DNA from: Mycolicibacterium parafortuitum
Lineage (GTDB): Bacteria; Actinomycetota; Actinomycetes; Mycobacteriales; Mycobacteriaceae
Direction: 5' to 3'
Assembly (NCBI RefSeq): GCF_010725485.1
Contig: NZ_AP022598.1
Coordinates: 1,364,001-1,428,000 of the forward strand
Length of the DNA stretch: 64,000 nt
In this document: one piece after another, positions 8,620-16,526 of the stretch
Layout of the letters: every line of letters starts with the position of its first letter
Numbering within the stretch: the stretch's first letter is position 1
Notes under the pieces: model-generated
Databases searched by the model: none
Told to the model about the DNA's origin: nothing
Seen by the model: the letters and a program-made list of their open reading frames with translations, nothing else
Position numbers and translations under genes: made by a program

Positions 8620-10764
8620 GTGGGAATCGCTAAAAGCCCCGGGGAGTTCTCCGAACAAATGACCGTGCCGAATGGCTGGCCATCGATTGACGAGACAGAT
8701 TTAACAAGGCGCGCGAACGACTTCCTTCTGCTTCGCAACGCTGTACACCACGTTATCGATTCTTGGCATAGCCAACAGGTACAGGTGTTCGACCGCGGAA
8801 TATGGCGGGGGTCCAGTGCAGACGCCGCCGAGGGTGCTGTGCAGCGCCATACAGCAGCGATGCGCGACATTGCAAACCACCTTGGGAAGGCCCACGCCTA
8901 CTACAACATGCTCGCCAGGCTCGTCGAGCAGACGAAGATTTCGATCAATCAGGCTTTAGCAAATGCGCACGCGGTCATTGAGTCATTTCGGAGCGATCCT
9001 GCACTAACTCCCGCCGAAAAGGAGGCGGCGGTTCAGGCGTGGGTGACCGCTGAGAACGGGAAAAACACTGTAACAGTGCTGGTTTCGAGTGCAGATGTAC
9101 CGGCATTCGAATCGTGGCTACCCCTATCGGCTGAGATCCCACCGGTGTTCCCACCTGTAGGTACCGCTCCGCCGAACATTAAGGGCGACGATCGAATCGT
9201 TTCGCACGGAGGTACCAATCCTGTGTCCCACGCCGTCCGTGGGAACGCACGAAAGTCCGGAGACAGTATCGGTCCAGGGGGAGGGACGCCGCCATATCAC
9301 CCAGAGAACGCTGGCTCGAACCCCTTGGGCCGAGTGCCGGATACGAATCCCACCCCATCCCCCACCACCCCCAGCACAATGGGCGCCCCCAGCACCCCTT
9401 CCGGGACTTCCTCCCCCACAAGCCCACTCAGCACATCCGGCCCTTCATCCTCGGGTGGTCCGAGCGCATCCGGGTCACCCAGCGGCCCGTCGTCGGGAAC
9501 AGGCTCTCCATCGGCAGCGTCACCGTCCACCGGCGCCTCGACCGCACAACCGTCGAACGCCTCTGCCGCAGGCGCCGGAAAAGCTCAGCCCACCCCGCTG
9601 CAGCAGGTGATCAATCAGGCGCCCCCCCTGGCATCCTCTGCTCCGGCGCAACAGCCGACGTCCGCGCCCCCACCGAGCCAGCCAGCAGCCGCAGCTCCGC
9701 CCGCCGCGACGACCCCCAGCGGCGCGGTGCCCGGCGTCGCCGGCTCCGGCGGTCCCGCACCAGGTGGCGCCCCATCGCCTCCTGGCGGCCCGCCGCCAGC
9801 TCCCCCGGTGCCGCTCGGTCCTCCCACGTCGCCCGCGCCACCAGCCCCTCCGCCACCGGGAGTTCCCGGCTCTGCCGCCGGCTCCGTCGGCCCCGGCGTC
9901 GCTCCCATGTCGACGCCCGGCGGCGGCGCGGCTGCGGCACCCATTCCGGTGTCGGCGGCCCGCGCGGAGCGCGACGCGATCCTGTCCGCCTCGACCGCCA
10001 ATGCGCTGCGGCGCAGGAACAACGGCGGCGACCCGTTGCAGCGCGCCCGGCACATCGCCGCTGCACTGAATGTCGGCGTGATGGACTTCGGATTCTTCTG
10101 GGTCACCGCCGTGACCACCGACGGCACCATCGTCGTGGCCAACAGCTACGGCATCGCCTACATCCCGGAAGGCGTCCGCCTACCCGAACACATCCGCATG
10201 GCCTCGGCCGACGAATCCGTCCCCGCAGCTGAACGCGCCCGGTGGGCCACCTACCCCATCCTGGCGGTACAAGCCTGGGCGCAGCACCACGACCAACGAT
10301 TGCGCGCGGTGGTCGCGACCGAGGAGCAGTTCGCCAGCTTCGATCCCGGTGTCCCCAAGATCGTCCTCACCTCGGAGGACATCCCCGACGACGGCACCAT
10401 GCGGGGCCGCGACCGCCTTGAGGTCATCTCCCCAAGTGCGGCTCAGCTACTCAAGGACACAGGCGATTTCGGATTGAATGACCTGTTGCCTCCGCCGCCG
10501 GCCGACCTCGAGTCACCGGCCGACCGGAGCGCCAAGCTGTGGTTCGACGTGACCAAACCCCTGATGAGCACCAATCCCAAGCGCTCGATGGCGCATCTGA
10601 AGGCGTTCATCGCTTACGCCGACCACGCCCAGGAGCTCGCCGTCCACCGAGCGCACACCGCGGCAGACCCTGCTGACCAGCGCCGAGCCATCGCCGACTG
10701 GGTCTACTGGCAGCACCTCGCCGTCCTGATGAACGAGGCCGTCGCCGCCGATACGCCCGCGTAG
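8620..10764 (+). CDS. espK: ESX-1 secreted/associated protein EspK, mosaic
   Basis: EspK is an ESX-1 substrate that in M. marinum escorts EspB. The 714-residue protein has an N-terminal WxG-type helical domain (about 1-165; WRG turn near 66), a long Pro/Ser/Ala-rich linker (about 230-440) and a conserved C-terminal domain (about 440-710) with [14 protein letters not shown] and [10 protein letters not shown], closely like M. tuberculosis EspK. The GTG start at 8620 aligns with the start of that protein (GEFSEQM in place of GSYARQM); an ATG at 8593 would overlap the previous gene. The N-terminal half to about 9330 has lower GC with TTA codons at 8701 and 8956, while the rest is normal, so the gene looks recombinant with the joint in the linker. 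Confidence 0.92.
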   Translation: MGIAKSPGEFSEQMTVPNGWPSIDETDLTRRANDFLLLRNAVHHVIDSWHSQQVQVFDRGIWRGSSADAAEGAVQRHTAAMRDIANHLGKAHAYYNMLARLVEQTKISINQALANAHAVIESFRSDPALTPAEKEAAVQAWVTAENGKNTVTVLVSSADVPAFESWLPLSAEIPPVFPPVGTAPPNIKGDDRIVSHGGTNPVSHAVRGNARKSGDSIGPGGGTPPYHPENAGSNPLGRVPDTNPTPSPTTPSTMGAPSTPSGTSSPTSPLSTSGPSSSGGPSASGSPSGPSSGTGSPSAASPSTGASTAQPSNASAAGAGKAQPTPLQQVINQAPPLASSAPAQQPTSAPPPSQPAAAAPPAATTPSGAVPGVAGSGGPAPGGAPSPPGGPPPAPPVPLGPPTSPAPPAPPPPGVPGSAAGSVGPGVAPMSTPGGGAAAAPIPVSAARAERDAILSASTANALRRRNNGGDPLQRARHIAAALNVGVMDFGFFWVTAVTTDGTIVVANSYGIAYIPEGVRLPEHIRMASADESVPAAERARWATYPILAVQAWAQHHDQRLRAVVATEEQFASFDPGVPKIVLTSEDIPDDGTMRGRDRLEVISPSAAQLLKDTGDFGLNDLLPPPPADLESPADRSAKLWFDVTKPLMSTNPKRSMAHLKAFIAYADHAQELAVHRAHTAADPADQRRAIADWVYWQHLAVLMNEAVAADTPA

Positions 10765-10779
10765 GTACCGTCGGTATCG

Positions 10780-11820
10780 ATGACGTTGCCACCTCGCCGA
10801 CCTACGTTCGGGTCCAGTGATCGCAAGGACCGCATCGTCGGCTCCGGCGCGTTGCTCCTGGCGATACTGATCACGGTCACCACCTTGTGGATCAGCCGCG
10901 ACGACGAACACTCTTCCCCGGCGACTGACGCGCCCCCACCGTCGCCGACCGCCACTGTCGAGACCTCGGAGTTCGCCAGCGCGCACGACGACGACCCGGT
11001 CACCCTCCTCACCCACGAACCCACCTGCGCGGACTGGGAACCCATCAACGAGCGCCTCAAGACCGAGCTGGCCAACGGCTGGCTGGAGCGCGACCCGGCG
11101 GTCCCTGCCAGCGCATGGACGGCCGCGCAGCGCGAACAGCACCTCGAAGTCGCCAAGGCGCTGCGCGCCGCAGCCGACGACACCGCCCCGCTGGCCAAGG
11201 CAACCCCGCACCGAGTCATGCGCGAGCTCTACGGACAGTTGATCGCCTACTGGCGGAGCTACGCCGACGCGGTCGACCGATACCGTCCGCCCGCCGACCA
11301 CCTGGCGCTGGCCGCCACCCACGCCGCCGAATCGATCAACGGGGTCTGTGCCGCAATCGATTTCGGCGCCGGGCGGGATCGCAGCCCGCTTGTCGTCCCC
11401 GGCCCACCCCCGGTACCCGACATGCCGATCGGTGATCCCGACACCCCGACGCGATACATCACCAAGCCCTCGCCGTTCTGCTCCGAGTGGATCACCATGG
11501 TGGCCGACTACGCCACGGCCACCACCGAGTGGCGCGAACGGCACGATCCGAACATCCCCGCCCGCTACTGGTCGCCCGAACAACGCAAACTGGCCGACGA
11601 CGTCGCCGGCGTGATGGAACAGAACGCCGATCGCGCCCAGCTGCTCGGGCTACTCAGCGGCAATCTGATCGCCGCGGACTTCGCCGCCCTGTCCGCGCAG
11701 TATCGTCGGGCCTACGCCGCCGCGCTACCGGATTTCGCCCTGCCGGACATCCATCTCGACAACACCGCGCTGAGGCTTCAGGCGCTGACAAACCAAGCCT
11801 GCCATGCGGTTCAGCGGTGA
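10780..11820 (+). CDS. Membrane-anchored ESX-1-locus protein with two Cys-bounded repeats (paralogue B)
   Basis: This 346-residue protein repeats the design of the product of 7538-8614: a short basic N-terminus, one transmembrane helix (about 21-39), a Pro/Ser linker, then two units C83-C190 and C234-C341, each spaced 107 residues and 44 apart. The CADWEPINE opening, the TPHRVMREL and AYWRSYAD stretches and the closing cysteines are shared. Unlike its paralogue it has the high GC of the surrounding genome, so it is probably the resident copy. It starts 15 bases after espK and its TGA abuts the stop of the opposite-strand gene with no spacer. Function is unknown; an extracytoplasmic partner of ESX-1 is the reasonable guess. 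Confidence 0.85.
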   Translation: MTLPPRRPTFGSSDRKDRIVGSGALLLAILITVTTLWISRDDEHSSPATDAPPPSPTATVETSEFASAHDDDPVTLLTHEPTCADWEPINERLKTELANGWLERDPAVPASAWTAAQREQHLEVAKALRAAADDTAPLAKATPHRVMRELYGQLIAYWRSYADAVDRYRPPADHLALAATHAAESINGVCAAIDFGAGRDRSPLVVPGPPPVPDMPIGDPDTPTRYITKPSPFCSEWITMVADYATATTEWRERHDPNIPARYWSPEQRKLADDVAGVMEQNADRAQLLGLLSGNLIAADFAALSAQYRRAYAAALPDFALPDIHLDNTALRLQALTNQACHAVQR

Positions 11821-11827
11821 TCACCGC
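11814..11827. terminator. 14-bp palindrome holding both stop codons of convergent genes
   Basis: GCGGTGATCACCGC is a perfect palindrome. The plus gene stops with TGA at 11818-11820 and the minus gene with TGA at 11823-11821, so the two ESX-1 arms meet inside it. It could act as a weak bidirectional end; there is no T-run, so termination is inferred. Confidence 0.4.
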
Positions 11828-12132
11828 GGCGCGGGAATCTCGACACCGTCGATGTTGCGTGCCGAATCCTCGTCGGTGGCGTCGTACTCGTTCGCCGAAC
11901 TGACCAGGTCCGCTCCGAACTTGCGAGCGGCGACCACGATACCTGCGACTTCCGTAGCCACCGTGGTCTTTGCCGCGATGCAGGCCACGGCGGTCTTGAG
12001 CTGCGGCACCGCCGCAGCCGCCTCGCCCAGCGGAGCGTCGGCCTGCAGACTGGCGAACTGTTCGGCGGCTGAGACGAACACCTCACCGGCCCTGCGGAGT
12101 TCGCTGGTGTCGACCTCAAGCTTGTCGGTCAT
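11821..12132 (-). CDS. EspC-like ESX-1 substrate (T7SS EspC/DUF2580 family)
   Basis: A 103-residue, all-helical small protein that fits the EspC/EspF size class (both 103 residues in M. tuberculosis). It begins DKLEVDTSELRRAG, typical of the family, and ends with a YxxxD-type export signal (YDATD, near residue 84) after the second helix. It overlaps espJ by ATGA, so the two are coupled and could be secreted as a pair, as EspC pairs with EspA and EspF with EspE. Since espE and espF are missing upstream of espG1, this gene may fill that place. The family call is likely; the function is inferred. Confidence 0.72.
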   Translation of the reverse strand: MTDKLEVDTSELRRAGEVFVSAAEQFASLQADAPLGEAAAAVPQLKTAVACIAAKTTVATEVAGIVVAARKFGADLVSSANEYDATDEDSARNIDGVEIPAPR

Positions 12133-12794
12133 AGGTCGATCCTGCTGTCAGATTCGGGAGCGCGATGTCGTCCGGGCCGTTGCGGCTCGCTCTCACGTTC
12201 GTTGGCTTCACGTTCCGGCGCGCGCTCGGCCTCCGGTTCGCCACCGGCCGCACCGTCATCCTGCTGCGCATCTGGACCGAACTGGCCCACCAGCTGTTGA
12301 ATTTGTTGTCCACCCTGCTGGACGCCTTGCATGAGTGGTTGGCCTGCCTGTGAGACGGCCTGCGGCGCTGCGGCTGCGGCCCCCATCATCTGCATCGGGA
12401 TGCCCATCATCTGGCCCATGACGTCGCCACCAGTCCCACCGCCCGCAGCGGGGTTCGTCGATCCGCCGCCCGGCGGTGTCCGGCCCGCGCTCTGCAGTTC
12501 TTCGTGGACCGCGGCCGCAATACGCTGATCTGCCTCCGCATAGGCCCGCGCCGAATCCACGACGTTCTCCGCGGTCGTCGTCGCCTCCGTCTTGATCAGC
12601 GGCAGCTGGGTCGTGACCGGGGTCTCGACCGCGGGTATCTGTCTGATGATCTCCACCGACAACGGATCGGTGCCGACGGGCATGAATGGGGCTGGTGCGG
12701 CGGGCAATTGACCGGCCGCAGCCGACATTGCGCCGCCTGCGGCAGCCAGCTGCTCAGGATCGACCGACAGCGGCGGTGTTCCGCCTGTGACCAT
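12129..12794 (-). CDS. espJ: ESX-1 secreted protein EspJ
   Basis: EspJ is an ESX-1 substrate with a PE-like N-terminal helical hairpin. The 221-residue product opens with LSVDPEQLAAAGGAMSAAA, similar to LAVDPTGLSAAAAKLA of M. tuberculosis EspJ, and carries a YxxxD export signal (YAEAD, near 88). Residues 105 onward are Gly/Met/Gln-rich and then strongly charged (Glu/Arg/Pro), a disordered tail shorter than in M. tuberculosis (280 residues). The ATG at 12794 has a GGAGG-type ribosome site. It directly follows eccD1, as in other mycobacteria. Confidence 0.88.
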   Translation of the reverse strand: MVTGGTPPLSVDPEQLAAAGGAMSAAAGQLPAAPAPFMPVGTDPLSVEIIRQIPAVETPVTTQLPLIKTEATTTAENVVDSARAYAEADQRIAAAVHEELQSAGRTPPGGGSTNPAAGGGTGGDVMGQMMGIPMQMMGAAAAAPQAVSQAGQPLMQGVQQGGQQIQQLVGQFGPDAQQDDGAAGGEPEAERAPEREANERESEPQRPGRHRAPESDSRIDL

Positions 12795-12803
12795 CTCCGC
12801 CTC

Positions 12804-14330
12804 CTAGAATCTGAGGTTCCGCAGAACGTCGTAGACGCCCGCGATCCACAACAACAACGGGATGACCGCAGCGATCGTTGCTCCGTCGAGAAGTTCGAGG
12901 ATGCGCTTGCTCACCGGCGAGATCCGCCGCACCCCGTTGGTCGCACCAACGATGACGACGGCCACCAAGGCCACCGCCGTGTAGATCGCCAGGAACAACC
13001 AGGCCCGCTCCGGGTACCACAGGCACAGCCGCACCATGACCCCCGACGGGATCACCACGGCCGCCGCCAGCAGCGCCCACGCACACCAGCGATCGGCGTA
13101 CAGCCGGGAGCGGAACCCGCACAGCACGGTCACCAGCCCGGCGACGATCATGCTGTGCACGAAGAAGTGTCCCTGCACCACGATCGCGATCGCGCCGGCA
13201 GCCAAGACCAGTGCTCCGGCGGTCAGGAAGCCGATCAGCAGCCGCTTGGCCAGTCGGCTGCGCTCGGTCAACCGCGCCGCGGAGTCGGGCACCGACGCGA
13301 TGATCGCCTGCCACGTCTCGGACTCCTCCGAGGGGTCGGTGGTGGCGACCGGGTCGAGCAATTCGTCGTTGGTGACCGTCTCACCTGGGGCGGGTATCGG
13401 CGGCAGCGCGATCCGCGCGACCGCCACGGTCATCTTCGCCGCGTTGGTGACCACGATCAGCCCGAACGCGATCGCCCCTGCCGGGACCCAGGCGTGCCAT
13501 CCGTAACCGAACGCGACCGCTGCCATCGTCAGCGCGAGGGCCGACACGGCAAGGAACGCCGCGACCTCCGCTCTTCGCCTGGGTCCACCGCGGGTGGCGA
13601 GGACCATCAGCAACACCAGTGCTCCGGCGCCGGCGATCTGTGGGGACCCGAGGAAGGCCACCCCTTCCGGCAGCGGCACCGCCAACACGATGGCGCCCAC
13701 GAGCGCGACCGCAGAAGCCCCCAGCAGACTTTCGGCGATGTCGAGGTTGCCGAACCTCCTCTGCGCCAGCACGCTGCCACCCAGGAGTCCGACTCCCAGC
13801 ACGCCCAGCCCCGCGGACCACCACCAGTCGTGCCCGGTCGACGCCCACGACAGGATCGACACGATGGTCAGCAGCAGAGCCGCCAACGGGAAGACGAGCC
13901 CGATGAAGCGGTACAGGGCACCGCGGTCGAACTCGGGCGTCTCGTCGAGCACGGCGATCGCGTCGATCACGTCCTCGACGAGCGGGCGGTACCTCTCGGT
14001 GCGACTGACCGATACGACGGTGAGCAGCGAGCCGTCCACCACGCCCGCATCGTCGAGCGAGTCCGTCAGCTTGATCGGCGGAGCACCAGGACGAGCGAAC
14101 GACCACACCCCCTGCGCCCTGAAGTCGAAGCCGCCCAGCACATCTGCCGGGGTATCGGTCAGAATCTCGCCCAGCACGGCGACGGTCTCGTCGACGTAGC
14201 TCTCGATCGGTGCGGCCGAGGGCAACACCAGGTCCGTCATCCGCCGACCGGTCAGCACCGTGACCCGGGTGGTCGACGGCCGGCCCGGCGCGGTGCCGGA
14301 CGTGGTCGGGGCGGTGGCCGTCGCGGTCAA
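12804..14330 (-). CDS. eccD1: ESX-1 inner-membrane channel protein EccD1
   Basis: EccD1 is the main membrane subunit of the ESX-1 channel. The 508-residue protein has an N-terminal ubiquitin-like domain (about 20-110, containing TGRRMTDLVLP and FDFRAQGVWSF) and about eleven hydrophobic helices from residue 130 to the end, closing with GVYDVLRNLRF as M. tuberculosis EccD1 closes with a near-identical tail. The start is TTG at 14330, overlapping the espI stop as TTGA; no ATG or GTG lies before the conserved domain, and the resulting length matches the family (511). espJ follows nine bases after its stop. Confidence 0.96.
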   Translation of the reverse strand: MTATATAPTTSGTAPGRPSTTRVTVLTGRRMTDLVLPSAAPIESYVDETVAVLGEILTDTPADVLGGFDFRAQGVWSFARPGAPPIKLTDSLDDAGVVDGSLLTVVSVSRTERYRPLVEDVIDAIAVLDETPEFDRGALYRFIGLVFPLAALLLTIVSILSWASTGHDWWWSAGLGVLGVGLLGGSVLAQRRFGNLDIAESLLGASAVALVGAIVLAVPLPEGVAFLGSPQIAGAGALVLLMVLATRGGPRRRAEVAAFLAVSALALTMAAVAFGYGWHAWVPAGAIAFGLIVVTNAAKMTVAVARIALPPIPAPGETVTNDELLDPVATTDPSEESETWQAIIASVPDSAARLTERSRLAKRLLIGFLTAGALVLAAGAIAIVVQGHFFVHSMIVAGLVTVLCGFRSRLYADRWCAWALLAAAVVIPSGVMVRLCLWYPERAWLFLAIYTAVALVAVVIVGATNGVRRISPVSKRILELLDGATIAAVIPLLLWIAGVYDVLRNLRF

Positions 14331-15706
14331 CGGCGTTCGAGCCTGTCGAAATCATCCGACAGAGCGGCGGCCAGTTCGACCACCTTGCGGCGGAACGCTT
14401 TTCCGAGCAGATCGAGTTGGATCTCAGTGCCCGCTGCGATGTGTTTGTCCCACGGCAGCACGATCACCCTACCCGCGGGGACGTGCCGCTCGAACTGCTG
14501 CACGAGGTCTTCGACGTCGATGTTCGGCTTACCCGGCGTCACATGGTTGACCACCACGCACGATCGCCCGAGCAGATCCTGGTAGCCGTTCTGGCGCAGC
14601 CAGTCCATCGTGATCGCGGCCTGACGCGCACCGTCGATCGATGCGCTCGCGACGATCACCAGACCTGACACCGTGGACAGGACACCTCGCGCCCCCGGCT
14701 GGAACAGCCCGGCACCGCAGTCCGCCAACACCAGGTTGTAGTAGCGCGAGACGATGTCGGTCGCGGAGCGCCAGTCGTCGTCGTTGAACTCCCGCCGCGC
14801 GGCGCTGTACTCCTCGGAGGAGAGCACTTCGAGGTTCGACCCGTTCATGCTGGTGTAGGCGCGAATGTCGTTGTAGCGATGGAGTTCTTGGTCGGACAAC
14901 AGATCAGCGATGGTGGCCGCCGACTGCCTGCCGGCACGGTCAGCGAGATTACCGCCGTCCGGATCGGCGTCGATGGCCAGGATGCGGTCGCCGCGGATAC
15001 TGGACAGCGCCGAGCCCAATGCGACCGTCACCGCAGTCTTGCCGACTCCGCCCTTGAGTCCGAAAACCCCGATCTGATAAGAGTCGCGCGCGTTGCGCCG
15101 GATTCGGGTGAACAGATCGAGTTCGTAGATCTCATCGGGCGACAGGCCGAGGTTGATCCGGGTCATCACGTACACCCAGTGGCGCCAGCCGCGTTGCGAC
15201 GGCATCTTGACCGCCGACCGGACGCCGACGTGGGCCAGCGCATCGATGGCGCGGTGGTTGCCCATCGATGCTGCGGACGTGGTCTGGGTTTGTGCCGGCA
15301 CCCGCTGATCGGCGCCGTCCCCGTAGTAATGCGACGGCGGCGGCGCCGGCGCGGTCCTGGGCGCGGGAGGCGGTGGCTGCCGCTGCTCGTGCCGCGCCCC
15401 ATTCGGCGCCTGCGGTGTGCGCATCATGCCGTTGTTCGGAACGTGCTGGGCCGCACGCGCCGGCACCGGTTGAAGCTGACCGGTCACCTGGCTGGGGTTC
15501 TCGGTCTGCCAGGACTGGTGTGACACCGACGCCGTCTGCGTGCGCGCGTGCGCGGCGGGCGTCGGCGCAGACGTATCAGCGGATGGTGCTGTGCCCTGGG
15601 GTAGCACGCCGTCGCGACCGGCTGGTGGCAGTTCGCGGTTCGGCTCCTCGTCGACCGTCTGGACGGCGTCCGGGGAGTGGAAGAGCCGGTCATAGTCGGC
15701 CGACAT
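14327..15706 (-). CDS. espI: ESX-1 ATPase-like protein EspI
   Basis: EspI is a cytosolic MinD/ParA-like protein that in M. tuberculosis damps ESX-1 activity at low ATP. The 459-residue product has a Pro/Gln/Thr-rich disordered N-terminus (about 1-145) and a MinD-type ATPase domain with a deviant Walker A GLKGGVGKTA near residue 220 and IDADPDG after it. It is about 200 residues shorter than M. tuberculosis EspI (666), the loss being in the disordered part. ATG at 15706 has a GAGAGG ribosome site. It lies between esxA and eccD1 as expected. Confidence 0.92.
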   Translation of the reverse strand: MSADYDRLFHSPDAVQTVDEEPNRELPPAGRDGVLPQGTAPSADTSAPTPAAHARTQTASVSHQSWQTENPSQVTGQLQPVPARAAQHVPNNGMMRTPQAPNGARHEQRQPPPPAPRTAPAPPPSHYYGDGADQRVPAQTQTTSAASMGNHRAIDALAHVGVRSAVKMPSQRGWRHWVYVMTRINLGLSPDEIYELDLFTRIRRNARDSYQIGVFGLKGGVGKTAVTVALGSALSSIRGDRILAIDADPDGGNLADRAGRQSAATIADLLSDQELHRYNDIRAYTSMNGSNLEVLSSEEYSAARREFNDDDWRSATDIVSRYYNLVLADCGAGLFQPGARGVLSTVSGLVIVASASIDGARQAAITMDWLRQNGYQDLLGRSCVVVNHVTPGKPNIDVEDLVQQFERHVPAGRVIVLPWDKHIAAGTEIQLDLLGKAFRRKVVELAAALSDDFDRLERR

Positions 15707-15798
15707 GGTTACCTCTCAATGTTCTCGGTGATGGAGCGGGCGGGCACGCCGTGGGCGATGCGGATGGGTGGATCGATCGCCCACGGCGCGCTCGGTGG

Positions 15799-16083
15799 TC
15801 AGACGAACTTTCCCCGGTTGCCCTCGTTGGTCATGAACATGTCCTCGCCGCCCGTGCGGATGGCGTTCGACAGGCTCTTCAGTGCCATGTTCAGCTCTTG
15901 GGAGCTGTTGTCCCACCTGTTCTGAACGGTCTGGTAGGCCTCGGAGGCGGTGCCGCCCCAGACCGCGGCCAGCCGCGTCACCGCTGCCTTGCCGTCCTGC
16001 AACAGTCCCTCGGTGCGGGCCACTGCTCCCATGATGTCGTCGGCGTCGGTGGCGATACCGGCGAAGTTGTATTCGATTGACAT
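15799..16083 (-). CDS. esxA: ESX-1 secreted protein EsxA (ESAT-6)
   Basis: EsxA is the 6-kDa secreted antigen that leaves the cell with EsxB. The 94-residue product shows the helix-turn-helix hairpin with WGG at the turn (AVWGGTASEAYQ) and YNFAGI near the N-terminus, both like M. tuberculosis EsxA. It lacks the YxxxD signal, which is carried by EsxB. The ATG at 16083 has a GGAGAG site. It sits 30 bases after esxB, the usual pairing. Confidence 0.97.
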   Translation of the reverse strand: MSIEYNFAGIATDADDIMGAVARTEGLLQDGKAAVTRLAAVWGGTASEAYQTVQNRWDNSSQELNMALKSLSNAIRTGGEDMFMTNEGNRGKFV

Positions 16084-16113
16084 ATCAGCTCTCCAAATCT
16101 GTTCGGTCGTGGA

Positions 16114-16428
16114 TCAGAGGTCGCGGGACATCTGTGCGGCCAGGCCCTGCGCGATGTCGTCGTCGCGGACGTCGTAGTCGATGCCGCTGCTGTGGACGTT
16201 CTCCGAGATCTGCGTGAGCAGGTCGATCTGCTGACGGGCGGCCTCGGAGAACCGCAGCAGCGCGGCCTGCACCGCCGGTCCCGACGCCCCGCCCCTCATG
16301 TTGGCCGAGAGCGCCGTCGCGGTTCCCTCGACATTGCCCAGGATCCCCGTCAACTCGCCGGAGATCCGGTCAAAGTTGCCGGCCTCGACGACCAGTTGCG
16401 CGGTATCCGCCTGCATACCCGATGACAT
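16114..16428 (-). CDS. esxB: ESX-1 secreted protein EsxB (CFP-10)
   Basis: EsxB forms the 1:1 dimer with EsxA and brings the C-terminal export signal read by EccCb1. The 104-residue product keeps QEAGNF-like (VEAGNFDRISGEL) and the YxxxD signal (YDVRD, near 85). The turn that is WxG in most family members reads MRG here (SANMRGGASG), so the tryptophan is replaced by methionine; EsxA keeps its own. ATG at 16428 has an AAAGG site. Identity is firm from position and from the conserved N-terminal half. Confidence 0.96.
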   Translation of the reverse strand: MSSGMQADTAQLVVEAGNFDRISGELTGILGNVEGTATALSANMRGGASGPAVQAALLRFSEAARQQIDLLTQISENVHSSGIDYDVRDDDIAQGLAAQMSRDL

Positions 16429-16526
16429 GTGCTGACCTTTCTGTTGAACCTGTGCTTCGGTTACCTGCGTGCTCGCCTACGGCGAGCCCTCCCGACCCAG
16501 GTGGCCGGCAAGTCTGTTGGCGACGT

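Noticed and set aside
9340..9960. Repetitive Pro/Ser/Ala codons in espK as a DNA repeat array
   Set aside because: The repetition is low-complexity protein coding without regular units or spacers; not a CRISPR or satellite array.
12504..14585. 693-codon open frame antisense to eccD1
   Set aside because: Arg/His/Gln-rich translation typical of the reverse of high-GC coding DNA; eccD1 is a firm gene on the other strand.
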